Assembly: GCA_039818165.1 (NCBI GenBank)
Contig: JBCBUL010000014.1
Span: forward strand, 1-64,000
From: UBA5336 sp039818165
GTDB lineage: Bacteria; Pseudomonadota; Alphaproteobacteria; Caulobacterales; Hyphomonadaceae
DNA length: 64,000 nt
Direction: 5' to 3'
In this document: one piece after another, positions 26,583-35,351 of the stretch
Layout: each line of letters begins with the position of its first letter
Numbering within the stretch: the first letter of the stretch is position 1
Made by a program: the position numbers and the translations under genes
Notes under the pieces: model-generated
Databases searched by the model: none
The model's input: only the letters and a program-made list of their open reading frames with translations
What the model was told of the DNA's origin: nothing

Positions 26583-27368
26583 TCACGCATCGTCAGCGAT
26601 GTGCAGGTCCATCTCGGCCTCGTTCAAGGCGTCCAGGAAGGCCTCCGGCGGCCGCCGGTCGGTGAAGAGGCAATCAATATCTGAATAGTGGCCAAGCCGG
26701 ATCATGGCGCGGCGTCCGAACTTGGAATGGTCCGCCACCAAGAACACTTGCCGCGAATTCTGGATAATGGACTGGGCCGATCGGATTTCCTGATAATCGA
26801 AATCGAGCAGCGTCCCGTCCTCATCGATCCCGCTGATGCCGATCACGCCGATATCGAGGCGAAACTGCTTCAGGAACTCCGTCGTAGCCTCGCCGACAAT
26901 TCCGCCGTCGCTGGGGCGCACAAACCCGCCTGCAATCATGACCTCGGAGCCCTCGGTCTCGCGCATCATATTGGCGATGTTGATGTTGTTTGTGACGATC
27001 CGCAGATCCTTGCGCGAAGTGAGCTCCGCGGCGAGCGCTTCAGTGGTGGTTCCGATGTTCAGGAACAGGGATGCACCATCGGGAATACGCCCTGCCACGA
27101 GGCGAGCGATCTTGCGCTTGGCCTCCATCCCTTCATTCAGACGATCCTGATAAGGCTGGTTGTAGGCGTTTCCAATCCGCCCGGCACCACCATGGAATCG
27201 CTCGATCAGCTCCAGCTCGCAGAGCATGTTGATATCGCGCCGGATGGTTTGGGGCGTGACATCGAACTGCCGCACCAGCTGCTCCGTCGCCACATACCCG
27301 GCAGACCGCACAAGCTCGAGAATCGCCTTCTGACGCGCTGGCAAATCGGTGATGTCGGCAGTGCTCAT
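26583..27368 (-). CDS. glpR: GlpR-type DeoR-family repressor
   Basis: The N-terminal DeoR winged helix-turn-helix is RQKAILELVRSAGYVATEQL and VTPQTIRRDINMLCELELI. The C-terminal sugar-phosphate sensor domain is strikingly close to E. coli GlpR: IVTNNINIANMM, DGGIVGEATTEFLKQFRLD, GVIGISGIDEDGTLLDFDY and VADHSKFGRRAMIRLG. GlpR is induced by glycerol-3-P. The start with GGAG ten bases upstream gives 261 residues. GlpR-like operators are present 6 kb away between glpK and glpD. Its place beside the alpha-galactosidase gene (same strand, upstream side of galA end) suggests the galactose genes may share its control. Confidence 0.9.
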   Translation of the reverse strand: MSTADITDLPARQKAILELVRSAGYVATEQLVRQFDVTPQTIRRDINMLCELELIERFHGGAGRIGNAYNQPYQDRLNEGMEAKRKIARLVAGRIPDGASLFLNIGTTTEALAAELTSRKDLRIVTNNINIANMMRETEGSEVMIAGGFVRPSDGGIVGEATTEFLKQFRLDIGVIGISGIDEDGTLLDFDYQEIRSAQSIIQNSRQVFLVADHSKFGRRAMIRLGHYSDIDCLFTDRRPPEAFLDALNEAEMDLHIADDA

Positions 27369-27438
27369 AAGGTCTGTCTCCAGCAATCAGCGCGCCAACG
27401 CGCTCGCCAAAGGCAGTCTACGCAGGAAAGCAGCGCGA

Positions 27439-29580
27439 TCAAACCGCCTCGAAATGGTAGATCAAACAGGTCTCTGGATGAAGCAAGGGCACCTGAAGCC
27501 CCACATGGGCAAGCGCTTCGCCCGGCAACACACTGCCCTCCCCGTTCAGATCGAGGGCTTCGATCACGGAAGGTGAACTCACCGAACGCACAGGGGACGG
27601 CCAGACGATCCGCGTGCGATATCGCCGCGCGCCATCGAGACCTGGCACATGGAAACGGCCTGGCGCGGTCTCGCGATGCCCCGCCAGATTGCACCAGGAG
27701 AACAGGGCTTCGTCCTGGCGCTCACACACCACCCCGACGGCATTCACATGGGCCGGCGTGTCGATCCGATAAAACAAACCACTGTGCAGCAGGTCGCGGT
27801 GACGCTTGTGCAGCGCAATCCCGGCTTTGAGAATGTCCAGGCCAGCCTCGGGCTCCTCAAGGAGGTTTAGCTCCATACCCATATGACCAAACAGAGCCGT
27901 GGCGACACGCATATCCATGGTCAGGCGGCGACCCGTAATGTGGCACGTCTCAGGCCCAACATGGGCGCCCATGATCGACAGCGGAAAGAAATGGGACGCA
28001 CCGCGCTGAATGCGTTGCCGGTCCAGGGCGTCATTGCTGTCCGAGGTCCATATCCGGTCGGTCCGGCGCAGAATGCCATAGTCCGCGCGTCCGCCGCCGG
28101 ACGAGCAGCTTTCGATCTCAACACCGGGATGGGCCGCGCGTACCCGCCCGATCAGGGCATACAGCGCGCGGGTCTGCTTGTGGATGACGGGGCGGCCGCG
28201 GCTTCCAGGGTGGTGAACGTCGCGGTTCATGTCCCACTTTATATAGCTGATGGCATGGTCGCTCAGCAGCTTGTCCATACAGTCGAACAAATAGTCGCTG
28301 ACCTCTTTGCGGGTGAGGTCGAGCACAAACTGGTTACGGAACGGCACCTGCTCGACGCCCTCGGCATGGAGGATCCAGTCAGGGTGGGCGCGGTAGAGGT
28401 CGCTGTCGGGATTGACCATCTCCGGCTCGAACCAGAGCCCGAACTCCATGCCGAGACCCGTGACATGGTCCACAAGGGGGCCGAGACCGTCTGGGTATGC
28501 ATCGGGTGACGGCCACCAATCCCCGAGGCCTGCCTTGTCATTGCGCCGCCCGCCAAACCAGCCATCGTCGAGCACGAAACGCTCAGCGCCGACCCAGGCA
28601 GCCTTCTCGGCGAGGTCAAACAGGGTTTTCCTGTCGTGGTCGAAATAGACCGCTTCCCAGGTGTTGTAGTGGACCGGCCGGGTGCGACCGCGGATACGCC
28701 CATCCATCACTTCCTGGGTCAGGTGATGGTGGAACTTGCGCGACAGAGCACTGAACCCACGACTTGTGAACGCCGCATAGAGGCGCGGCGTACGATATAC
28801 CCCGCCAGGCTCTAGGCTCATCTCGCCCGGGAAAAAGTATTCGCCCATCTGAACAAAGGCCCGGCCATCGCTCAGCCGGTCCACAAGCACCCGGTTGTTT
28901 CCACTCCAACCAAGATGGAACGCGAAACACGGACCGGCCTGCTCGTGGGTCTCTGGCGTTCCCACTACGAGACCGGGGAAGTTGTCATGGCTCGTTCGAC
29001 CGTTTTTGTTTTCCCGGACGTAGCTCCCCTGGAAGGGGGGTATCTCTTCGAGATTGAATTCTCCCGACCACCTCCCAGTGAACCCGAACACTCTAGACGC
29101 GCGCGGGTCCAGGGGGAGGCTGGCCGACGCACACCAGTCGATCGACAAAGGCGTATCGCCCTGGTTTTCGATTTGCGTCTGGCAGGTGAGAAGGTTGCTG
29201 TCAGGGTTAAACCCCAGGATGAGCACAGCCCGGACCCGCGTGGCCTCATCATCGCAAATGATGCGGACTTCGCTTTCGCTGGGCTGCTCCACCTTGGTGA
29301 CCCGAAAGAGACTCGCCCAGGCTGTGCCGCTGCGATGGGCTGAGAACCCCGACAGACCGGCAAGGCCCGACCCCGTCTCGTTCAGGAGCGAGCTGGCCAC
29401 CTCGGCATCAGCGCCGCCGGGCGCATGCTGGCGCGTCGTCATCTTACGAAGGGACGCCGCGTCGGAATGCGCGAGCTTGGATCCCCAATGCAGAATGCTG
29501 GGCCGCTGGCCGATCGTGCAATCGATCACCAGGCTGGTATTGCCTGCCGTCAGGGTGATCGTTTCAGAGGTTTCGGTCAT
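27439..29580 (-). CDS. GH36 alpha-galactosidase, cytoplasmic
   Basis: 713 residues with the three GH36 domains: N-terminal beta supersandwich, TIM barrel (about 305-620) and C-terminal beta sheet. RFVLDDGWFGGRRND (about 334-348), LWFEPEMVNPDSDLY, the nucleophile Asp450 in YIKWDMNR, ESCSSGGGRADYGIL and the acid/base region WTSDSNDALDR (511-521) are all present. There is no signal peptide. It releases galactose from alpha-galactosides such as melibiose, raffinose or alpha-galactosyl-glycerol. It diverges from galT-galK, which would process the galactose, and runs towards glpR. Confidence 0.95.
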   Translation of the reverse strand: MTETSETITLTAGNTSLVIDCTIGQRPSILHWGSKLAHSDAASLRKMTTRQHAPGGADAEVASSLLNETGSGLAGLSGFSAHRSGTAWASLFRVTKVEQPSESEVRIICDDEATRVRAVLILGFNPDSNLLTCQTQIENQGDTPLSIDWCASASLPLDPRASRVFGFTGRWSGEFNLEEIPPFQGSYVRENKNGRTSHDNFPGLVVGTPETHEQAGPCFAFHLGWSGNNRVLVDRLSDGRAFVQMGEYFFPGEMSLEPGGVYRTPRLYAAFTSRGFSALSRKFHHHLTQEVMDGRIRGRTRPVHYNTWEAVYFDHDRKTLFDLAEKAAWVGAERFVLDDGWFGGRRNDKAGLGDWWPSPDAYPDGLGPLVDHVTGLGMEFGLWFEPEMVNPDSDLYRAHPDWILHAEGVEQVPFRNQFVLDLTRKEVSDYLFDCMDKLLSDHAISYIKWDMNRDVHHPGSRGRPVIHKQTRALYALIGRVRAAHPGVEIESCSSGGGRADYGILRRTDRIWTSDSNDALDRQRIQRGASHFFPLSIMGAHVGPETCHITGRRLTMDMRVATALFGHMGMELNLLEEPEAGLDILKAGIALHKRHRDLLHSGLFYRIDTPAHVNAVGVVCERQDEALFSWCNLAGHRETAPGRFHVPGLDGARRYRTRIVWPSPVRSVSSPSVIEALDLNGEGSVLPGEALAHVGLQVPLLHPETCLIYHFEAV

Positions 29581-29905
29581 GGTGACAGCTCCCTAGCCCA
29601 ATTGCGGGGCATGTTGAACGCTGGGCGCCCAAAGGCAAATGTTTGGAATCGACGAACTAATGATCGATTTTGAATATTTTCTGTATCAGGAATTTGCCAA
29701 AGGGGAAGGCTGCTCAGTTGCCAAGACCCCGAAAAATTCTCGATACTTCACGGCGTAAAGCGCTGTAATTCATGCAATTCACGCCTAATTCCAGCGCATA
29801 TTCAGAAACGGTGGACACTTTTTCCGATGGCGTTTTCCCGCTTGATCGAATACGAAAATCTAGGCAGCAATATCGTTTGAACCCTGTGATACGGAAGAGG
29901 TCGTC
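29581..29905. promoter_or_regulatory. 325-base divergent regulatory region, alpha-galactosidase/galT
   Basis: No gene is visible. The region is more AT-rich than its flanks, as expected for divergent promoters. CTTGATCGAA-TACGAAAATC (29841-29860) agrees with about 13 of 20 GlpR consensus positions and contains the 11-base ACGAAAATCTA shared with the TonB receptor leader. TGATCGATTTTGAA (29661-29674) and TGATCGAATACGAA (29844-29857) match at 11 of 14 positions. GGAAGAGG is the galT ribosome site. Confidence 0.45.
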
Positions 29906-30988
29906 ATGACAGATCGCACCCGGACACTCGAGCGTCAGATCGGTGACCGCCAAGTGCATCGCCGACACCACATAAAGACCGACGGCCGAGACCTTTTCCT
30001 TTATGGCTTTGAACAGCATGACTCGCCTCGCATTCCGGGCGACGACCTCCAGACGCTGACGGGGTCAGAGTTGCGTCGCCATCCCTTGCGCGGCGATTGG
30101 ATGATCTACGCCGCTGCGCGCCAGAATCGCACTTACAAGCCGTCTGCCTCCGCAAACCCGCTGGCGCCAAGTCAGATTGGCAAACCGCTTACCGAAGTTC
30201 CATTCGAGCACTTCGAACTGGCCGTGTTCAGCAACCGCTTCCCAAGCTTGTTTCCCGGTGCCGGCGAGCCCGGCATGTCTGATGTGGAAACTCTGGCCGC
30301 CAAGGGTGCATGTGAGGTGATCGTCTATGCTCCCGAGCCCGAAGGCTCTCTGGCAACCCTGGGTCAGGATCGGCGCCGCCTTCTCCTCGAGGCGTGGATT
30401 GACCGATATGAGGCCATGTTCTCAGCGGGCTGCGCCTACGTTCTGCCTTTTGAGAACCGAGGTGACGAGGTGGGCGTAACCCTGCATCATCCCCACGGGC
30501 AGATTTACGGATTTCCGGTTGTGCCAGCCCCCCAGCAATATGCTGCTGACGCCTTTGAGCGCGGCTACGATCTGGCTGCGAGCGTTCAGGAATGGGGGCG
30601 CGACTATCAGATTTGCGAGGCAGGTGGACTGGTTTCCTACGCGCCGCGATTTGCCCGGTTTCCGTACGAGGTCTGGGTTTCGGCGCGCGACCCGGTTTCG
30701 GGGCCGTGGGCGTTCAATGAGGAGCAGTCAGACGGCTTTGCACACCTGCTGGGGGATACGATCGCGCGCTATGATGCCTTCTTTGGCCGGGAAACGCCCT
30801 GCATGTTAAGCTTGCATGCCGCGCCACATGGCCGGGACGGAACGTTCCAGTTCAGCGCCCAGTTCTATCCCCTACTGCGTGCGCCAGACCGGGTGAAGTA
30901 CCTGGCGTCTGTTGAACAGGCGACAGGCGTTTTCACGGTCGACATCTTGCCCCACCAGACGGCAGACCGGCTTCGGAGTGTCCAGTGA
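29906..30988 (+). CDS. galT: Galactose-1-phosphate uridylyltransferase
   Basis: Leloir pathway: UDP-glucose plus Gal-1-P gives UDP-galactose plus Glc-1-P. 360 residues. The active-site HPHGQ is at 195-199 with the nucleophile His197, in VTLHHPHGQIYGFPVVP. The uridine-binding part begins RHPLRGDWMIYAAARQNR, and FSNRFPSL follows. The zinc Cys pair of E. coli GalT is not obvious. Start ATG with GGAAGAGG seven bases upstream. The stop overlaps the galK GTG start by four bases. UDP-glucose 4-epimerase (galE) is not in the window and must be supplied elsewhere. Confidence 0.95.
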   Translation: MTDRTRTLERQIGDRQVHRRHHIKTDGRDLFLYGFEQHDSPRIPGDDLQTLTGSELRRHPLRGDWMIYAAARQNRTYKPSASANPLAPSQIGKPLTEVPFEHFELAVFSNRFPSLFPGAGEPGMSDVETLAAKGACEVIVYAPEPEGSLATLGQDRRRLLLEAWIDRYEAMFSAGCAYVLPFENRGDEVGVTLHHPHGQIYGFPVVPAPQQYAADAFERGYDLAASVQEWGRDYQICEAGGLVSYAPRFARFPYEVWVSARDPVSGPWAFNEEQSDGFAHLLGDTIARYDAFFGRETPCMLSLHAAPHGRDGTFQFSAQFYPLLRAPDRVKYLASVEQATGVFTVDILPHQTADRLRSVQ

Positions 30989-32064
30989 ATTCAGCAAACG
31001 CATCCATTGCCGAGCACTTTCATCGCGCCTTCGGGCACGCCCCTACAGTGACGGCGGCGGTGCCAGGGCGCACAAATCTCATTGGCGAACACATCGATTA
31101 TAATGGTGGTACGGTCCTGCCCGCGGCGCTGGATAAATTTGTGCAGATCGCCTTGGCAGCAGATGGAACGCCCGACTTCAAGATACAGTCTGCGAAGTTT
31201 GATGCTCGTGTCAGCCGCCCGGTTGAAAGCCGCAAGCAAGGTGATTGGGCCGACTACGCCGCCGGGGCGCTTAGCAAGGCCCGCGAGCTGGGATGGCTGG
31301 ACAACGGCGCCGAACTTTTCATTGAAAGCGATGTGCCCGATGGCGCGGGTGCCTCTACGTCGGCTGCGCTGATCACCGCCATTTTGCGCGCCGCCGCCGA
31401 ACTGGCAAGCGCAGATGCTGACCCGGTTGAGATTGCCCAGCACGCGCGCGCCGTGGAAAACGACTATATCGGCATGCCGTGCGGAATCATGGATCAGATG
31501 GCGGTCGGCCTGTGCGTGCCTGACAAGGCGCTCGCATTGAACACAGACGACCTCAGCTATGATGTGATCGATATTCCCGGTGAGTGGGGCTTCCTCACAA
31601 TTCATTCCGGCGTGCGCCGCGAACTGGCTGACGGGCGGTATAAGGCGCGCTTTGAGGAATGCCAGCAAGCGGCCGACGCCTTGGGCACGCAAACACTCTG
31701 CCTTCTGACGCCTGAGCAAGCCGCAAACGTTCCGACACTACCCGGGCCCCTTCGGCGGCGAACCCGCCATGTCGTCTCCGAACACGAGCGCACCCTGGCG
31801 GCCATCGATGCGATGCGCGGCAAGGACATGGCGGTGTTTGCGCAACTGATGAATGAGAGCCACCGGTCTTATTCCGAGGATTTCGAAGCCTCGACGCCCG
31901 TCGTAGACGCCTTGGTGGCTGACGCCCTGGACCATGGCGCAAAAGCGGCGCGCCTTACGGGCGGTGGTTTTGGTGGCTGCCTCGTCACCCTTGTGGATCG
32001 CAAAGATATGGACGCCTGGTCGCAGGGTTTCCTGGACCGCAATCCGGGCACTTGGCGCGTGTGA
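30985..32064 (+). CDS. galK: Galactokinase
   Basis: GHMP-family kinase forming galactose-1-P from galactose and ATP. 359 residues. The galactokinase signature PGRTNLIGEHIDYNGG spans residues 27-42. The ATP loop DVPDGAGASTSAAL (117-130) deviates slightly from the usual GxGLSSSA, with Thr for one Ser. AARLTGGGFGGCLVTL is near the C-terminus. GTG start, translationally coupled to galT. Confidence 0.96.
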   Translation: MNSANASIAEHFHRAFGHAPTVTAAVPGRTNLIGEHIDYNGGTVLPAALDKFVQIALAADGTPDFKIQSAKFDARVSRPVESRKQGDWADYAAGALSKARELGWLDNGAELFIESDVPDGAGASTSAALITAILRAAAELASADADPVEIAQHARAVENDYIGMPCGIMDQMAVGLCVPDKALALNTDDLSYDVIDIPGEWGFLTIHSGVRRELADGRYKARFEECQQAADALGTQTLCLLTPEQAANVPTLPGPLRRRTRHVVSEHERTLAAIDAMRGKDMAVFAQLMNESHRSYSEDFEASTPVVDALVADALDHGAKAARLTGGGFGGCLVTLVDRKDMDAWSQGFLDRNPGTWRV

Positions 32065-32119
32065 GCGATATCTTTAGATCTTAGAGGCTGTCCCGTCGGC
32101 CCTATGATTGGGTTCAACC

Positions 32120-32995
32120 TTAACAGCCGATTCCGGGCGCATCGATGCGACCATCGACCCAGAGAAAGGCCTGGGTCAGCAATTTTCGATAGGTCTCGTC
32201 CCGGTAGCTTAAGTGGCTGTGGCCGATTGCGGAGTAGAACGCGCGCCCTTCGCCCGGGCAACGCACCCAAATGATGGGGTGGTTGATGGCGCCTTCGCCC
32301 ATGCGCAGGTCTGAAACCTCACCATACTGATCATTGCGGGGGCTGTAGGTGCTTTCATCCAACCCCGCGAGCACGCGCGCACCATGGTCCTGGGCGGGGC
32401 TGTCAAAACTGTACCATTCATCCAGATGCCGCCATTCCAGCGGGATGCCCTGTGTGATCGGGTGTTCTGCATCGAGGACTTCAACCCGAGCGACCTGAAA
32501 CTGGGGGGCCGCCGGATGACCGATGAACCGAGGTCCGATGAGCGATTCCTGATACCAAGGCCAGGCGCTTTGGGAGGCATCGCCAGCGCCGTGCAGCCCG
32601 ATCCAGCCACCACCAATGGTCAACCAGGCCTCGAACGCGGCCTGCTGATCCGCGCTCAGACTGTCTCCGGTCATGTTGTTGAAGATCACAACATCGAAAC
32701 GGGATAGATCTTCATCGTTGAACACGCCGGCATTGGCCGTGGTGAAGATCCCGTAGTTCTGTTCACTCGCCAGTTCCACGAAGAATAGATCCGCACCAGC
32801 GATCCCCTCATTGTGGCGCCAGCCGAGCGTTTTGGAGAAGACGAGGATGGACGGTTCCGCCATCCACTCGGTGATTTCGGGTGCAACGGTGTCCTCGTAG
32901 AGCTCCGCATGCTGAACATCGGGCGCCTGCGGTTCTTCGCTGGCTGGAGCGCAAGCGACCAGGAAAAACACCGCCGCATAGATAAACCGCTTCAT
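32120..32995 (-). CDS. ThuA-like domain lipoprotein
   Basis: 291 residues. Signal peptide with lipobox FLVAC (lipidated Cys15), then a ThuA-like class I glutamine-amidotransferase fold: ILVFSKTLGWRHNEGI, VVIFNNMTGDSL, GGGWIGLHGAGDAS, and the C-terminal RAFYSAIGHSHLSYRDETY. ThuA proteins occur with oxidised (3-keto) sugar pathways such as trehalose use in rhizobia. The exact reaction is not settled in my knowledge. It is divergent from the Gfo/Idh/MocA operon across 93 bases that hold a palindromic operator, which ties it to that pathway. Periplasmic, membrane-anchored location is inferred. Confidence 0.88.
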   Translation of the reverse strand: MKRFIYAAVFFLVACAPASEEPQAPDVQHAELYEDTVAPEITEWMAEPSILVFSKTLGWRHNEGIAGADLFFVELASEQNYGIFTTANAGVFNDEDLSRFDVVIFNNMTGDSLSADQQAAFEAWLTIGGGWIGLHGAGDASQSAWPWYQESLIGPRFIGHPAAPQFQVARVEVLDAEHPITQGIPLEWRHLDEWYSFDSPAQDHGARVLAGLDESTYSPRNDQYGEVSDLRMGEGAINHPIIWVRCPGEGRAFYSAIGHSHLSYRDETYRKLLTQAFLWVDGRIDAPGIGC

Positions 32996-33038
32996 CTCGT
33001 CCTCGCGTCTTGGCGCAAAAAACAGCTACAACGAATGT

Positions 33039-33052
33039 TGACAACGTTGCCA
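33039..33052. promoter_or_regulatory. LacI-family type palindrome
   Basis: TGACAACGTTGCCA is a 14-base near-perfect palindrome (6 of 7 positions paired) with a central CG, the usual shape of LacI/GalR-family operators. It sits midway between the divergent ThuA-like gene (start 32995) and the oxidoreductase (start 33089) and overlaps a TTGACA. No LacI-family gene is in the window. Confidence 0.55.
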
Positions 33053-33088
33053 TACATAGACAGTTTTTCATCAACTGAGGAGAACAAA

Positions 33089-34225
33089 GTGATCGAGCCC
33101 CTGCGCATAGGGATGGTTGGAGGGGGAATTGGCGCCTTTATCGGCGCTGTTCACAGACATGCGATGCGGCTGGATGGCCGCTGTGAACTGGTTTGCGGTG
33201 CCCTCTCTAGCCAACCCGATCGCGCCATCGTATCCGCCTCCGAATTGGGTTTACCGCTATCACGTGGCTATGAAAGCTGGGAGGATATGCTGGCGCGCGA
33301 GGCCGAGTTGCCGAATGACCAGCGCATGGAAGCGGTGGCGATCGTCACTCCCAATCACCTTCATCTGCCAGTGGCAGCCGCCGCCCTGAACGCCGGCTTC
33401 CACGTTATCAGCGACAAGCCCGCCACGCGCACACTTAAAGAAGCCCGGCAGCTCGCCGATGCCGTGCAAACGTCGGGCAAGCACTACGCCCTGACACACA
33501 CATATCTCGGCTACCCCATGGTGCGCGAGGCACGCCGACGTGTCCGGTCCGGTGCTCTCGGGCGGGTCAGAAAAGTCTACGTTGAATACACACAAGGCTG
33601 GCTCGCAAGCCGTCTGGAAGGCGACAACAAACAAGCCAGTTGGCGCACTGACCCGACCCAATCAGGGCTCGCGGGCTGCATCGGCGATATCGGATCACAC
33701 GCCCACAATTTAGCCGAGTTTGTTTTGGGCGAACCCATGACCGATGTTCGCGCCTGGCTTCAGGCCGTCGTCGATGGGCGGCAACTGGATGATGACGGCG
33801 CGGTATTCTTCAAAATGGGAGAAGATGTTTCAGGCGTCCTGATGGCAAGCCAGGTTTGCGCGGGCGAAGAAAACTATTTGCGCCTCAGGGTCTATGGCGA
33901 TGCGGCCGGCCTGGACTGGGTCCAGGAAGAGCCCAACACGCTGATGGTCAAACATGCCGATGGGCGCCAGGAGCGCCTGCGCGCCGGATCGAACATGCCT
34001 CTGGGAAGCGATGTCGCCGCGATGTTCCGCACGCCTTCGGGTCACCCGGAAGGCTACCTCGAAGCGTTTGCGACGCTTTACGCAGATTTCGCCAAACAGG
34101 TTCGCGGGATCGGAGACCCTTTTGTACCGGGAATACACGAAGCCCTGCGCGGCATGGCGTTCATTGAAAGCGTTGTCAGAAGCTCTGAGTCTGGCGGCGA
34201 ATGGCGGGAGGTGACCCATGGCTGA
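33089..34225 (+). CDS. Gfo/Idh/MocA-family oxidoreductase
   Basis: NAD(P)-dependent sugar dehydrogenase fold, 378 residues: Rossmann loop IGMVGGGIGAFIGAVHRHAM (residues about 7-26), VAIVTPNHLHLPVAAAAL, SDKPATRTLKEA in place of the common EKP motif, and GCIGDIGSHAHNLAEFVLG, carrying the expected Asp and His of the active site. The GTG start at 33089 has TGAGGAG six bases upstream; the longer frame from 32813 runs through the divergent promoter and is rejected. The family is typical for interconversion of sugars and 3-keto-sugars. First gene of a seven-gene operon; overlaps the next gene by eight bases. Confidence 0.9.
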   Translation: MIEPLRIGMVGGGIGAFIGAVHRHAMRLDGRCELVCGALSSQPDRAIVSASELGLPLSRGYESWEDMLAREAELPNDQRMEAVAIVTPNHLHLPVAAAALNAGFHVISDKPATRTLKEARQLADAVQTSGKHYALTHTYLGYPMVREARRRVRSGALGRVRKVYVEYTQGWLASRLEGDNKQASWRTDPTQSGLAGCIGDIGSHAHNLAEFVLGEPMTDVRAWLQAVVDGRQLDDDGAVFFKMGEDVSGVLMASQVCAGEENYLRLRVYGDAAGLDWVQEEPNTLMVKHADGRQERLRAGSNMPLGSDVAAMFRTPSGHPEGYLEAFATLYADFAKQVRGIGDPFVPGIHEALRGMAFIESVVRSSESGGEWREVTHG

Positions 34226-35315
34226 TACGGCAACACTTGAAGCGGTGAAAGCGCAGACCGGCCTCCGGGGGCCGGCCGTTCTCCTCGCCCAATTCATGCA
34301 GGATGAGGGGCATTTTTCCACGCTGCAGACAGCCTCAAAGTGGATGGCCGACGCCGGTTTCATCGGCGTCCAGGTGCCTTCGAATGATATTCGCTGCATG
34401 GATCTTAAGCTCGCCGCTGAGAGCCAGCACTATTGCGATGAATTGACCGGCGTTTGCGCTGAGGCCGGAGTCGCAATCACCGAACTGTCTGCACACCTGC
34501 AAGGCCAATTGGTGGCGGTGCACCCGGCCTATGACACGCTTTTTGACGCTTTTGCCCCGCCGCATCTGCGCGGGAAGCCCGCTGAACGACAGGAATGGGC
34601 GGTTGATCAGATGATCTGCGCGGCTCGTGCCAGTCGCAGGCTCGGTTTGAAGTCCTGTGCGGCTTTCCCTGGCGCCCTTGTCTGGCCAATGATGTATCCG
34701 TGGCCCCAGAGACCCGCTGGGCTTGTGGAAGAAGGTTTCGCAGAACTGGCGCGTCGGTGGCGACCCATCCTCGATGAGTTTGAAGAAAGTGGCGTCGACC
34801 TTTGCTTCGAGGTCCATCCAGGCGAAGACATCCATGACGGCGTCACGTTTGAGATGTTCCTGGAGGCCGTGGGCGGGCACCCGCGGGCCAACATGCTCTA
34901 TGATCCGAGCCACTTTGTCCTGCAGCAACTCGACTATCTGTCCTTCATCGACATTTACCACGACCGCATTCGGGCGTTTCACGTCAAAGACGCCGAGTTC
35001 CGGCCCTCCGGGCGTGCAGGTGTCTATGGCGGCTATCAGGATTGGAAGAACCGGCCCGGTCGGTTCAGGTCCCTTGGCGATGGCCAAGTCGACTTCCGAC
35101 AGATTTTTTCAAAGCTCACTCAATACGGTTTTGATGGCTGGGCCGTGCTGGAATGGGAGTGCTGCTTCAAGCACCCAGAGGACGGCGCCCGGGAAGGCGC
35201 CCCCTTCATTCGAGATCATCTGATCCGGCCAGCAGAGCGCGCCTTCGACGACTTTGCAGGCGGGGACTCTGACCCCAACACCAACCGCAGAATTCTTGGA
35301 CTGAACGACACATAA
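34218..35315 (+). CDS. Sugar phosphate isomerase/epimerase-like TIM-barrel protein, cytoplasmic
   Basis: 365 residues of the xylose-isomerase-like (AP endonuclease 2) fold. The metal-ligand segments appear in order: LCFEVHPGEDIHDG, MLYDPSHFVLQQLDY, IRAFHVKDAEF and the late Glu in AVLEWECC. There is no signal peptide, unlike its paralogue at 39459-40331. Overlaps the oxidoreductase gene before it and is followed after 36 bases by the MFS gene. Probably acts on the product of that oxidoreductase; true substrate unknown. Confidence 0.87.
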   Translation: MADTATLEAVKAQTGLRGPAVLLAQFMQDEGHFSTLQTASKWMADAGFIGVQVPSNDIRCMDLKLAAESQHYCDELTGVCAEAGVAITELSAHLQGQLVAVHPAYDTLFDAFAPPHLRGKPAERQEWAVDQMICAARASRRLGLKSCAAFPGALVWPMMYPWPQRPAGLVEEGFAELARRWRPILDEFEESGVDLCFEVHPGEDIHDGVTFEMFLEAVGGHPRANMLYDPSHFVLQQLDYLSFIDIYHDRIRAFHVKDAEFRPSGRAGVYGGYQDWKNRPGRFRSLGDGQVDFRQIFSKLTQYGFDGWAVLEWECCFKHPEDGAREGAPFIRDHLIRPAERAFDDFAGGDSDPNTNRRILGLNDT

Positions 35316-35351
35316 AAGCGGGCACGAACCCGCTCATTGGGAGGAATTTAG

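Noticed and set aside
32813..33088. N-terminal extension of the Gfo/Idh/MocA frame
   Set aside because: It overlaps the divergent ThuA-like gene and the palindromic operator; the GTG at 33089 has a strong ribosome site.
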